Origin: RGIG7111 sp036839975
GTDB lineage: Bacteria > Bacillota > Clostridia > Peptostreptococcales > Anaerovoracaceae
Length of the DNA: 41,417 nt
Reading direction: 5' to 3'
Assembly: GCA_036839975.1 (NCBI GenBank)
Contig: DAISVU010000014.1
Coordinates: forward strand, 1-41,417
This document shows, in pieces, positions 1 to 8,511 of this stretch. Under the pieces are notes generated by a model. That model saw only the letters and a program-made list of their open reading frames with translations. It was not told where the DNA came from and searched no databases. A program made the translations under genes and the position numbers. Numbering within the stretch: position 1 is the first letter of the stretch; every line of letters starts with the position of its first letter.

Positions 1-15
1 AACAATTATTCTCAT
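1..15 (-). CDS. cas2: Cas2, N-terminal fragment (runs off the left edge)
   Basis: Only the first five codons are visible on the minus strand, reading MRIIV from an ATG at 13-15. This matches the usual opening of type II Cas2 proteins (MRxxVFFDLP), and it starts 4 bases after the cas1 stop codon, where cas2 is expected. Cas2 partners Cas1 in the spacer integration complex. Called from five residues plus context, so the identity is inferred. Confidence 0.6.
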
Positions 16-19
16 AAAT

Positions 20-892
20 CTATAACTCATAATTATAAAATTTAAGCTCTGAAATGTCTTTGTTTTCTACGGCGTCAAATACACTTTTACAATATATCTT
101 TATTGCATTTTGCAAGTTTTCTACTCTTGCATTTATATTTACTGTTTCATTTAACATATCAAGTATTCTTCGCTTATCTTCCGCCATAAATGTTTCAAAC
201 TTTTCATCTACAACCTTTTTATCAACAATTATTCTAAAGGGTTCCATAAGATCTGAGGCTAAATTAAATGGATTAAACATATTATTATGAAATAATCCTA
301 GTTGGGACAAATAACCGTTAGCTGCTATTTCTCTGGTGAATGTAGACAATATGATTGAATATCCATAGTTCAAGGCGGCGTTCACTGCGTTATCAGCTCC
401 TCTTGTAAACGCCATACCGAATAGAGCATTAAAGTACACTTTAGCGGCATGCCCTTCCCTGTTGGTGGAATCTGCAAATTCAATTTCGTCAATATAACTT
501 AATAATAATTTGTATTCGGATTTACCTAAATGTTTTAAAAAATTAGCTTGTTGCCTTATTTTTTCCTTTACAATTTCAGTCCAAATATCTCCTTTAATCT
601 TATCATCCCAAGTAATTTGACTTCTAATTTTCGCACTCGTATCATGGGAACCATAATAAGGTAAAAGTTCAGAGACCGGGTTGCGTTTTTCATCACAAAA
701 TATAATTTTCACTTTGCTTTTTACCAGTTCAGATAGAAGAGCCGCCGTAATAGAAACTGCAGTCGTTTCTATTAAAAGTGTATGAATTTCTCCTATATGT
801 ATTTTAGAAATCTGCTCCTGCCTTACCACCATATATCCCAATTGAAAGTCTAGTTTTGCATTTTTTGAGATTATAACAGTTCGCCAACTCAT
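20..892 (-). CDS. cas1: CRISPR-associated endonuclease Cas1 (type II)
   Basis: A 290-residue protein, the usual length for type II Cas1. Cas1 is the metal-dependent integrase that inserts new spacers into the CRISPR array together with Cas2. The expected metal ligands are visible: Glu146 in NREGHAAKVYF, His202 in LGLFHNN, and Asp214/Glu217 in ASDLMEPFR. The N-terminal beta domain starts MSWRTVIIS, typical of the type II subfamily. The start codon overlaps the cas9 stop by four bases (ATGA), so the two are translationally coupled, and cas2 follows at once. No frameshift or missing catalytic residue is seen, so the adaptation gene appears intact. The array and a possible csn2 lie outside the window. 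Confidence 0.96.
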   Translation of the reverse strand: MSWRTVIISKNAKLDFQLGYMVVRQEQISKIHIGEIHTLLIETTAVSITAALLSELVKSKVKIIFCDEKRNPVSELLPYYGSHDTSAKIRSQITWDDKIKGDIWTEIVKEKIRQQANFLKHLGKSEYKLLLSYIDEIEFADSTNREGHAAKVYFNALFGMAFTRGADNAVNAALNYGYSIILSTFTREIAANGYLSQLGLFHNNMFNPFNLASDLMEPFRIIVDKKVVDEKFETFMAEDKRRILDMLNETVNINARVENLQNAIKIYCKSVFDAVENKDISELKFYNYEL

Positions 893-3800
893 CTTAATAA
901 GTCCTCTTTATATACAAATAGTCCGGTGCAAGATTGGTTTATTAGTATACAGGTTTGATATTTTGTTATTTCCATACTTATAAGACAAACTCCAGCCTTA
1001 CCGCTCCCCTCAATGTTTGAAAGATTTGATGGTTGAGACTTACTAAAATTCAATGCTATTGACTCTAAAATATTACACTGTTCTTCTATAGATAATTGAG
1101 TAAATTTGATTTCACCTTTTTTTAAAGTATCATCAAGTGTATTAACTCTCTTTGAAAAAATACTGTTTTCAAATTTATCCATTAATATTTTATACAGTTC
1201 TATATTTTCTGCTTTCGATAAAATATTTTTACCGGTTTTTTTATCAATCTCATCGTAATATTTTTTCGAAATTGCTTTTTCAATTTTTTGATAATACTTA
1301 TTCCATTTTTCATCTAATATCAGCCCATATAACGGGTATACCATAATTCGATTACCTGTTCTACCTCCTAATCTATATTTAAATCCGTTAACTTCAACAA
1401 TAGAGTCCATTGGAATAAATTTTTTGATTATAGCAACATCATCATACTGTAATTTTTCTATATAGTATTGTTGTAAAGTATCCTCGGTTAAAGTAGTTAT
1501 GCTACCCAAATACATTGGAATAGATTCTAATTTTCTGGCTTTCTTTTGTCCAACAGTATATTCAATAAGACAATAACCTCTTGTCGAAATACTAGTTTTT
1601 CCTCCATATTTATATACATTTGCTAATGGAGAATTTTTTGTTTTGATACCAATATAAGATTCTTGCGAAGCCTTATGCTTACCATAAATCGTATCATCAA
1701 ATAAACTATCATGCTCCTCTTTGCATTTATAGGTTATTAAAGGAGAATTTTTTGCAAGTGTCGTTTTGACTGTACTTATAGTTGATGTTTTGTTTTCATC
1801 CGAAACTACCCAAGCTGTTTCCTCTCTTGACGCAATATTGTATTCAAAAAATTTTGATATATGATATTTGCTGTAAGCATCTTTATTAACTGATGCATTT
1901 TTAATGAAGTTTCTAGGGTTGTTCGTAAATTTAACATAATAAGCGTTCCCTACTACAATATTTAAATAGGCATCATTTGCATGGTGAAAATCATTTATAC
2001 ACCTTGCTTTTGGTATATCAAACTTATGTCTAAAGTCACTAACAAGTGCCGCTTTATTAAATATAATCTTTGATTCCGGTAATCCTTGAAGGAAAATTTG
2101 TGTTATGCATCGTGTTGCTTGTCCGGTTTCCACTAACTGTCTATTTATAAATCCGGCTTTTTCTTCATCGGTGAAAGTCTGGAGTTTTCGTGTTAATCTT
2201 GAATATTTCTCTTGATTCATAAACCCCTGCTCTCTTAATGTCTTCCAAAATCCCCAACATTTTTTCTGTATATCGCTAGATATTGGCGCATCTCTTTTAA
2301 TGCCACTATTTATTTCTTTTTTTACCAACACTAAATTATTTTCTATACTATCATCCTTTACAAGACTTTGAGGATAAATATGATCTATATCATATAAATT
2401 ATTATCCATAAGGTCTGAAAAAGGAATAGGATCGCCGGAATACATGCACTTTCCTTTTTGCAAACAATATAGATACAGTTTTTTGCTTTTAAACTCTTGT
2501 TCCGGCTTATTCGCAATCTCTTCAGTCCATATTTTTTGTTCTTTGTCGATCGCTTTATATAAAGCAGATAATTTTTCTTTACGCGAAATTTCTTTTTTCC
2601 CTTTAATGCCATCCCCTCTAGTCATTTCAACAAAAATTCGTTTTGGGCTGCATCCCATAACCGAAACTAATTCCTCAACTATTTTCATTGTCTGCCAAAC
2701 CATTCGTTTTACAGGAGCTGATAAATACATATCGTCTAAATCTTCAATTTGCCAATTTGACAAAGTTTTTTCTACTTTTGATATGCGTTTATTTAATTCA
2801 TCTACATAAGTATACTTGCTACTTAAAAGTGCATTCAGGTTACTATTTGTATTCCACAAAGCTTGAATTATACTTTCAACAGTTCCATCTTCCTTTGAAG
2901 TTCCTTCTAATTCTAAAAATTCTTTAGATAGATTCCCCCAACCTTTTATTTTAAAGCCCAAAATTCGTTTTAATTTTTTATCATCAATTCTATCACTGTA
3001 TTTTTCAACTATTTTCTCTCTTAAGAATTTTTTATCATCGCCATATATGGTCGCCCAGAAAATAATTTCTTCAATCATAGTTTGATAACTATCATTATAT
3101 ACATCATCTCCAAAAACACCATAAAATTTTCCTATTAAAGTTAGCGCCTGATTACAATTACCATCTATGCCGGACAATACCGAGTCTTTTCCCATTTCTC
3201 CGAGAGATTGCAAAAATTCCGATATTCTCTTGCCGGAAACTTTTTTCCCTTTTAGGAATTCTTTTTCAAATAACTGTTGTTTTGCCTTCACAGAAATAGG
3301 CTTCCCATCCACTTTAAGATTATTAATTTCATTTAATACTTTAAACTTTTCATATAAAAGAGATTGGTTTGGCAAGGTACTTTCCTCTGAGAAATATGTG
3401 CACCTTCTCACCATTCTACTGATAAACTCTTCTGCAGAGGCTTTTAAATCGATTTTTTCTTCAAAATTCCATGGATAAACTTTTCCGCCTTCTTTTCGTA
3501 CCGACCAAACATTACTATTTTTCTTATTTTTATGTTGCTGCGCTATTGGTCCTACATAGTAAGGTACTTGGAATTCAAATAATTGAACAATTTTATCAGA
3601 AACAGATATTCCATTTTTATCTTTTTTATTTAAAAATTCATAATGCTTTCCGGCATTTTTTAAAATAGCCTTCAACTCTTTGCAATGGACTTGATTTGGA
3701 ATTACTCCATTAAAAGCAGTTAATTGCTTTTCAAGGAAATTGCCGGCTTCTATTTTGCTTAAAATGATTCCCTTGATTTCATTAGTATCCGGTATAGAAT

Positions 3801-5001
3801 TCAGGGCATCCTTTATTTTTTTATACAGATCTTCTTTGTTTCTACCTTCAGTATCCTTAGTCTTTTTATTTTTTAAATCTTTTTTTCTTCTTATTATTTT
3901 TCCATAACTATTTACACTACCTACATAGGCACTGTAGCTTCCTTTACCAATTTTTCTAAATAATTCAACATAAGCTTTTCGATTATATTCTTTAAGCAAT
4001 TCTTTCAAATTCCTCAAGTCTTCTTTATGCTCTTCATATATTTGAACTCTTGCTTCAGATAAATAGTTAAAACCGCCCATTATACTTGATAATAAGCCGG
4101 CATCATGAATTTCTTTAGCTTTTGTTACAACTTCCAAATATTCATCCCCAACAATATTATGAAAGTCTTCTATTTTTTCATCATAATTTGAATCTCTAAA
4201 ACAAATAGCGATATTTTTTTCTTCTTTTTTAAGATTTTCATTTCCTGTCAACTCAAACGTCTTTACCGTTAGACCTACGAATAGTTTCAAAATTGAATAT
4301 AACTGTTTTTCTTTCTTTGAGATGTTAAATAATTGACTAACATCCTCTAATATTGCACTGCGGGAAGAATCCTTTTTAACTAATTTTTCCTGCAAGTCTT
4401 TTAAATCTACTGTTTCTGGCATACCTTCAATGCCAACAACTTTAAGTATATCAATTAGTTCAGAGTACGATGTTGAAAAATCCCAAGTTTCCTTTTCTGT
4501 ATCTAAATTATGATTAAGGAAATGACCTCTATGACCAAACATATTTAATATTGCAAGAAAAATTAAGCGTATATCAAATTTTTCATATTGCTCAATTAGT
4601 GCTTTTCGTAAACGAAAAATTGTTGGATAATCTCTATAAAATTCTCTGTCTGTATATTCCTTATCATTAAATAAAGAATATGGCTGTACATTATCAGAGG
4701 ATCGGTCTTCTTCCCAGAGGTTACTTTCTTTTAACTTAATGTAAAAGCAAGGATCTATTTTTTCTATTTCTTCTGCAAATAGTTCTTTAAGCACTGCTTT
4801 TCTCGCTTTTTCTCGTTGCAGTCTACGCCTAGAAGTCCTTTTCCCCCTTCTTTCAGCAGCAGTTTGTGCCTCCGGAAACAATCTTACTCCCCACAAATCT
4901 TTTCCCTTTGCACGCAAAAGTTTGTAGTTTTCGTCTGTTACTGCCCAACCAACAGAACTTGTACCAATATCTAAACCTATGTAATAGTCTCGATTATCCA
5001 T
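889..5001 (-). CDS. cas9: CRISPR-associated endonuclease Cas9 (type II, about 1370 aa)
   Basis: RNA-guided DNA endonuclease that uses crRNA:tracrRNA to cut invading DNA. Visible landmarks are RuvC-I (YIGLDIGTSSVGWAV, catalytic Asp near residue 12), an Arg-rich bridge helix (RRGKRTSRRRLQREKARK), RuvC-II (RIFVEMTRG, near 790), the HNH centre (YDIDHIYPQSL, near 875, with the following Asn in IENNLVL), and RuvC-III (HHANDAYLNI, near 1005). All catalytic residues are present. I chose the ATG at 4999-5001 (MDNRDYYIG), because the upstream in-frame ATG at 5014-5016 lies inside the GGAGAAG ribosome binding site. The length and the divergent tracrRNA immediately upstream fit subtype II-A, but II-C cannot be excluded without seeing csn2. 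The gene is clearly A+T-rich relative to the housekeeping genes to the right. Confidence 0.97.
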   Translation of the reverse strand: MDNRDYYIGLDIGTSSVGWAVTDENYKLLRAKGKDLWGVRLFPEAQTAAERRGKRTSRRRLQREKARKAVLKELFAEEIEKIDPCFYIKLKESNLWEEDRSSDNVQPYSLFNDKEYTDREFYRDYPTIFRLRKALIEQYEKFDIRLIFLAILNMFGHRGHFLNHNLDTEKETWDFSTSYSELIDILKVVGIEGMPETVDLKDLQEKLVKKDSSRSAILEDVSQLFNISKKEKQLYSILKLFVGLTVKTFELTGNENLKKEEKNIAICFRDSNYDEKIEDFHNIVGDEYLEVVTKAKEIHDAGLLSSIMGGFNYLSEARVQIYEEHKEDLRNLKELLKEYNRKAYVELFRKIGKGSYSAYVGSVNSYGKIIRRKKDLKNKKTKDTEGRNKEDLYKKIKDALNSIPDTNEIKGIILSKIEAGNFLEKQLTAFNGVIPNQVHCKELKAILKNAGKHYEFLNKKDKNGISVSDKIVQLFEFQVPYYVGPIAQQHKNKKNSNVWSVRKEGGKVYPWNFEEKIDLKASAEEFISRMVRRCTYFSEESTLPNQSLLYEKFKVLNEINNLKVDGKPISVKAKQQLFEKEFLKGKKVSGKRISEFLQSLGEMGKDSVLSGIDGNCNQALTLIGKFYGVFGDDVYNDSYQTMIEEIIFWATIYGDDKKFLREKIVEKYSDRIDDKKLKRILGFKIKGWGNLSKEFLELEGTSKEDGTVESIIQALWNTNSNLNALLSSKYTYVDELNKRISKVEKTLSNWQIEDLDDMYLSAPVKRMVWQTMKIVEELVSVMGCSPKRIFVEMTRGDGIKGKKEISRKEKLSALYKAIDKEQKIWTEEIANKPEQEFKSKKLYLYCLQKGKCMYSGDPIPFSDLMDNNLYDIDHIYPQSLVKDDSIENNLVLVKKEINSGIKRDAPISSDIQKKCWGFWKTLREQGFMNQEKYSRLTRKLQTFTDEEKAGFINRQLVETGQATRCITQIFLQGLPESKIIFNKAALVSDFRHKFDIPKARCINDFHHANDAYLNIVVGNAYYVKFTNNPRNFIKNASVNKDAYSKYHISKFFEYNIASREETAWVVSDENKTSTISTVKTTLAKNSPLITYKCKEEHDSLFDDTIYGKHKASQESYIGIKTKNSPLANVYKYGGKTSISTRGYCLIEYTVGQKKARKLESIPMYLGSITTLTEDTLQQYYIEKLQYDDVAIIKKFIPMDSIVEVNGFKYRLGGRTGNRIMVYPLYGLILDEKWNKYYQKIEKAISKKYYDEIDKKTGKNILSKAENIELYKILMDKFENSIFSKRVNTLDDTLKKGEIKFTQLSIEEQCNILESIALNFSKSQPSNLSNIEGSGKAGVCLISMEITKYQTCILINQSCTGLFVYKEDLLR

Positions 5002-5027
5002 AATGTTCTTCTCCATAACAATATAAT

Positions 5028-5056
5028 TTGACGATTATTAACCTTTATGATAACAT
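5028..5056 (+). promoter_or_regulatory. Predicted tracrRNA promoter with an overlapping palindrome
   Basis: TTGACG (5028-5033) and TAACAT (5051-5056) are separated by exactly 17 bases, a good -35 and a fair -10, and they point at the tracrRNA with a start near 5062. A perfect 8-bp inverted repeat, CCTTTATG (5042-5049) / CATAAAGG (5054-5061), covers the -10 element. It could be an operator or could fold in an extended transcript. The cas9 promoter on the other strand must also lie in this short gap, but I could not pick it out with confidence. Confidence 0.55.
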
Positions 5057-5061
5057 AAAGG

Positions 5062-5163
5062 TGATTTACAAGGTGAGTTCAAATAAGGATTTTATCCGTA
5101 ACTGTTTGCCCGCATTGTGCGGCGTTATCTTGAAATCAGGAGCTAGTATTCTAGCTCTTTTTT
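5062..5163 (+). ncRNA. tracrRNA for the Cas9 system
   Basis: About 100 nt, divergent from cas9. Its parts follow the Streptococcus pyogenes tracrRNA order. The anti-repeat is GATTTACAAGGTGAGTTCAA (5063-5082). The junction then reads TTCAAATAAGG...ATCCGTAAC, which parallels the S. pyogenes GTTAAAATAAGG...GTCCGTTATC. A nexus hairpin GGAT-TTT-ATCC spans 5087-5097. A G+C-rich hairpin GCCCGCA/TGCGGC lies around 5108-5123. A perfect 7-bp terminator hairpin GAGCTAG-TATT-CTAGCTC (5140-5157) is followed by six T. The lower stem implies a CRISPR repeat starting GTTTGA, and the upper stem implies TTGTAAATC within it. The array itself is not in the window, so the pairing cannot be checked here. Confidence 0.88.
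5140..5163 (+). terminator. Rho-independent terminator of the tracrRNA
   Basis: Perfect 7-bp stem GAGCTAG / CTAGCTC with a TATT loop, followed by TTTTTT at 5158-5163. Confidence 0.9.
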
Positions 5164-5330
5164 CTTATTAAACTTGTTATTCAAAGATATTCTACTATCC
5201 GAACATTTTGTCACATCAATGCTTGATTTGTTCAAATATATTGTTTCTCTGTTTTTAAGGCGTTTTAGGATTGTAATAGTATCAGAAAGTAATGCTGTCC
5301 TGCCGAATTGCTTATCTATTTTTTATTAAG

Positions 5331-5616
5331 CTACATCTGCATCGTATCCGTCTGTAATTCAACAATATGTCTATAGAGTTTGTCATTCTGCATTAATTCT
5401 TCGTGTGTACCACATTCTTCAAAAGATCCCCATGTCAAAATGGCAATCTTATCATTTGTTTCAACTGTCCTCAGTATATGATCAATGATTAATACCTTCT
5501 TCCCGTCTAGCAGCTTCGATATTATATTCTATATCTCGGTCTTATTAGCTACATCCAGAGATGTTTAGCCTCAAAAAAATGACTGGAGCATCTTTTAGAA
5601 ATGCTCTATCAATTTT
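5331..5616 (-). pseudogene. ABC exporter (MsbA-like) ATPase, C-terminal remnant
   Basis: Reading the minus strand from about 5616 to the stop at 5331-5333 gives the end of an ABC exporter nucleotide-binding domain. The pieces are RAFLKDAPVIF (start of the Walker B region), a damaged stretch where DEATSALD is expected, then LDVANKTEI, a stop, KLLDGKKVLIIDH (normally KTVIVIAHR, the H-loop), LRTVETNDKIAIL, and GTHEELMQNDKLYRHIVELQ, the characteristic C-terminus. There is at least one frameshift (near 5563) and an in-frame stop (near 5532). The membrane domain, Walker A and LSGGE signature are all missing. This is a dead fragment of a once complete exporter gene. Confidence 0.85.
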
Positions 5617-5990
5617 ACACAGTAATTTATATTTTACTTTATACGTATTAATGAAATATGTCAACGATATAAAAGGGATGCGATAACTATCATTCCATGC
5701 TAGACATGTTTTTCAGTTAGCATATGCTCCCTATAGAACTAAAAAAAACATTATAATACTTTATATAATATTAACGGTTATTTTGACTAAATTGCAATAA
5801 TAAGGGAACTTTATCAGATTGGATTTACGGCGAAGTACTATCTCGCCGATAGGCTTTCTCCGAGGGCATCTATGGGAAAAAAGCAGAAGTGAATTTTAAA
5901 TAAGCGTGAATAAAAGAAACTTTTGCTATAATTGAAATTCATTTAGCCGGATTATGTAAGAAGAAAGATCTGCAGTATCTGTATTGCAAA
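5617..5990. other. A+T-rich intergenic zone with no intact gene
   Basis: I see no complete gene here. On the plus strand 5791-5892 reads as 33 codons ending in TGA, containing ELYQIGFTAKYYLADRLSP. It has no start or ribosome binding site and is richer in G+C than its surroundings, so it may be another coding scrap. I do not recognise the family. The rest is A+T-rich with no clear structure. Confidence 0.4.
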
Positions 5991-5995
5991 AAAAG

Positions 5996-6036
5996 CTTGT
6001 CATATCAGAAGTCTTCTAACATGACAAGTTTTTTTT
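5996..6036. terminator. Bidirectional terminator downstream of the nucleotidase-like gene
   Basis: CTTGTCAT (5996-6003) pairs perfectly with ATGACAAG (6021-6028), with an inner AGAAG/CTTCT stem. Eight T follow on the plus strand, and an A-run before the stem gives a U-tract on the minus strand. It can end the minus-strand gene stopping at 6100 as well as anything arriving from the left. Confidence 0.8.
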
Positions 6037-6099
6037 GTTATGTCAGCCCGGCGGCTGCTTTAATTAAATTTAGGAAAACTCGAAAATGCGCAACGTTGG

Positions 6100-8421
6100 T
6101 TATTTGATATTCACGGTTTTTTGCTTCGACCAAGCACCACAGTAATTTTTACTGCGGACTTTTTTCATAGCTCTTACTTTGATGACATACTTTTTATTTG
6201 ACTTTACATTATTTATCTTAATGGTATTTTTTGTCGTTACATTGTACTTCCATTTGCCGCCTTTTTTAATTTTGTATGCCAACTGGTATTTTACCCCGCC
6301 TTTGACCTTTTTGAATTTTACGGAAACTGTTTTATTGCCGCTTTTTATCTTAGTAATTTTTACTTGCGCCGGCTTGATTTTAAAAGTCTTATTGATAGTT
6401 CCCATATATTTTCCTATGCCTTTGATCAGGGCGCTGGCTGTACCGATATTTTTGTTGTTGCTATAATAAACTTTAAAGTCTTTTTTTTCTTTAAGGCCCT
6501 TGATCTTTACTTTAGGTTTCCTTGCTTTACCATTATATACAGCATCGGCAATACGCGCCTTAATTTTTCTTAGATCTTTTTTGGTTGCTTTGAATTTTTT
6601 TGCATCTTTAACTGCCTTGGCTGCTTCAGCTATCTTTTCCTCATTGCAGGTTATATCAGCTTCTTTAACCATTTTCTTGGCAGCAGCCATATATTCTGCA
6701 GGAGTCCCTGTGGCTTTCGCTTTTTCCATAGCTGCTTTTGCCTTTTTATAATTTGAAGCTTCGAATGTTATGCGTCCCTGCGGATCCGCGTAAGATGCGC
6801 TTACCTTTTCCTGCAATCCTTCTTTAAGATATTTTGCAACGACATCGCGTACCAGTATGCCTTTTCCGTTATCGAGATAACTGTCGTCATCACGTTCTAT
6901 TGCCGCAGCGCATAAAGTTTTGAATGTCCCGTATGTGTCAAAACCCCTTTTAATTACCGCGTTATCCGCTACTACAGCGTATGTTTTCTTCAGGTCGAAG
7001 CCTTTTTTATCACCGTTTACGGATGTTATGCTTACGCGATTATATGAGTCTGCATAATAAAAATTCTTTCCATATGTGCCATCGTGCTTGTCTCCTTTAG
7101 TTGTAGATTGATCATATGTTTCTGAAAGATCGAGACTGTATGTCAGCCCCGAAACCTGAGGGAAAGCATTGCATGGATTAGTCTGGTTTGCTTCTTCAAG
7201 CGATTCCAGCAACTGTTCCCCGGTCACATAAAGGATGCCTATCCCCATAGGTGAGAACGGGTATGCACTGAAGAGATCTGTTTGTGTAATATCTCCGGTA
7301 TGTATTGATTCGCGTACATTTCCCCCGTTTTGAATAGCAACTACAGGAACGTCTTTTTTAAATCCTTCAAATTTATTGTTTGCATACCAAAGAAGTGCAT
7401 CCGTAACAAGATCGCCCATATTTGTCTCTTGTGATCTGTGTTTGCTGTTTTTCCCTATGAAGGATATGTCTGATGTCGCTATGACATCTTCGGCGTTTTT
7501 CTTAACTTCATCTATTTTTGAGCTGATAACGCCATCTTCTTTATAATTCTTGAGATCGAAATCCAGTGGTTCTGCTTTTTTTGTTTTATTGTTTATCGCA
7601 TAGGCTCCGATCATTTTATCGCCTCCTGTTGATATTTTTATAGTTAAATCAGCATTGGCAACATTTTGACCGTTATTTGTCAATCCTATTTTAAGATCTG
7701 AACTTTTTGTAGGTGCAGCCGGCTCAGAATATTCTAATTCTTTGAAATAGTCGTCCTGAAGCATATCCGGAACACACTTATCAGTCAATGCTGTAAATCC
7801 GACCTTGAGGCTTCCTTTATTAAGCATCGCAGTGTTTTCAAAAGCATAAAGCTGTTCTTTTTCCCCCACTGTCTGTACAGACGGACTCATGCTGACAGAG
7901 GAGATCCCTGTAATATTTGAAGAAATGACCTTGAATGACGGAGCCGCAACGGCCTTAAGCGTTGCCTTTGGTTTACCCTCCATGCCTTTGCCGTATATCA
8001 GTTCATTCTGTCCCTCGTACAGCATTTTCTGAGTATGATATTTTGTCAGATTGTTGTGATATATCTGTCCTGTCGTGGCGTCGCCGAACACGAACTCATA
8101 TGCACCCATTGCCGCGACATCATATCCGGCTGCATCCATAAGCTCGTAGATGCTCTTGCCTCGGTCTGAATTTGCATATGTTTTGCCCTGCAGGTAGTTG
8201 CCGGCATCCACAAGATATACAGCGTCTGCGCCCTTATCCTTTATGTCTTTTTTTGCCTGTGCAAGTTTTGCATAATTGTTAATATCTCCGCGCAGATTTC
8301 CTGTGTATATTATTATCGTTTTCCCTTCATAGCTCTCTTCGCTGTTATCTGCGAAAGCCATGGAAGGTATCATCATAAGAGCTATTGACAGTGAAATAAA
8401 AATACTCAATATCTTTTTCAT
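6100..8421 (-). CDS. Secreted 5'-nucleotidase-like protein with degenerate metal-binding motifs
   Basis: A 773-residue exported protein. A signal peptide (MKKILSIFISLSIALMMIPSMAFA) begins at the ATG at 8419-8421, preceded by AAAGGAG; the ATG 21 bases further upstream has no such site. The fold matches the UshA/5'-nucleotidase family. The C-terminal domain is well kept (NMGDLVTDAL, then NGGNVRES, then GDITQTDLFSAYPFSP), and is followed by an MBG-like domain (VYYSNNKNIGTA...GIGKYMGT) and an FN3-like tail rich in Lys. The N-terminal metallophosphatase domain has lost its ligands. TNDxHG reads TGNLRG (40-45), GDxxQG reads GNYLQG (74-79), GNHEFD reads GAYEFV (106-111), and no GHTH motif is found. 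I infer a surface protein that may bind nucleotide or another ligand without hydrolysing it. Confidence 0.85.
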   Translation of the reverse strand: MKKILSIFISLSIALMMIPSMAFADNSEESYEGKTIIIYTGNLRGDINNYAKLAQAKKDIKDKGADAVYLVDAGNYLQGKTYANSDRGKSIYELMDAAGYDVAAMGAYEFVFGDATTGQIYHNNLTKYHTQKMLYEGQNELIYGKGMEGKPKATLKAVAAPSFKVISSNITGISSVSMSPSVQTVGEKEQLYAFENTAMLNKGSLKVGFTALTDKCVPDMLQDDYFKELEYSEPAAPTKSSDLKIGLTNNGQNVANADLTIKISTGGDKMIGAYAINNKTKKAEPLDFDLKNYKEDGVISSKIDEVKKNAEDVIATSDISFIGKNSKHRSQETNMGDLVTDALLWYANNKFEGFKKDVPVVAIQNGGNVRESIHTGDITQTDLFSAYPFSPMGIGILYVTGEQLLESLEEANQTNPCNAFPQVSGLTYSLDLSETYDQSTTKGDKHDGTYGKNFYYADSYNRVSITSVNGDKKGFDLKKTYAVVADNAVIKRGFDTYGTFKTLCAAAIERDDDSYLDNGKGILVRDVVAKYLKEGLQEKVSASYADPQGRITFEASNYKKAKAAMEKAKATGTPAEYMAAAKKMVKEADITCNEEKIAEAAKAVKDAKKFKATKKDLRKIKARIADAVYNGKARKPKVKIKGLKEKKDFKVYYSNNKNIGTASALIKGIGKYMGTINKTFKIKPAQVKITKIKSGNKTVSVKFKKVKGGVKYQLAYKIKKGGKWKYNVTTKNTIKINNVKSNKKYVIKVRAMKKVRSKNYCGAWSKQKTVNIK

Positions 8422-8511
8422 GATTTTAAATTCTCCTTTCACACCATGGTTACATTAGATGTTGTTAATATACATTAACGGGACAACACGAACAAGCCCC
8501 CTACAGGGTTG

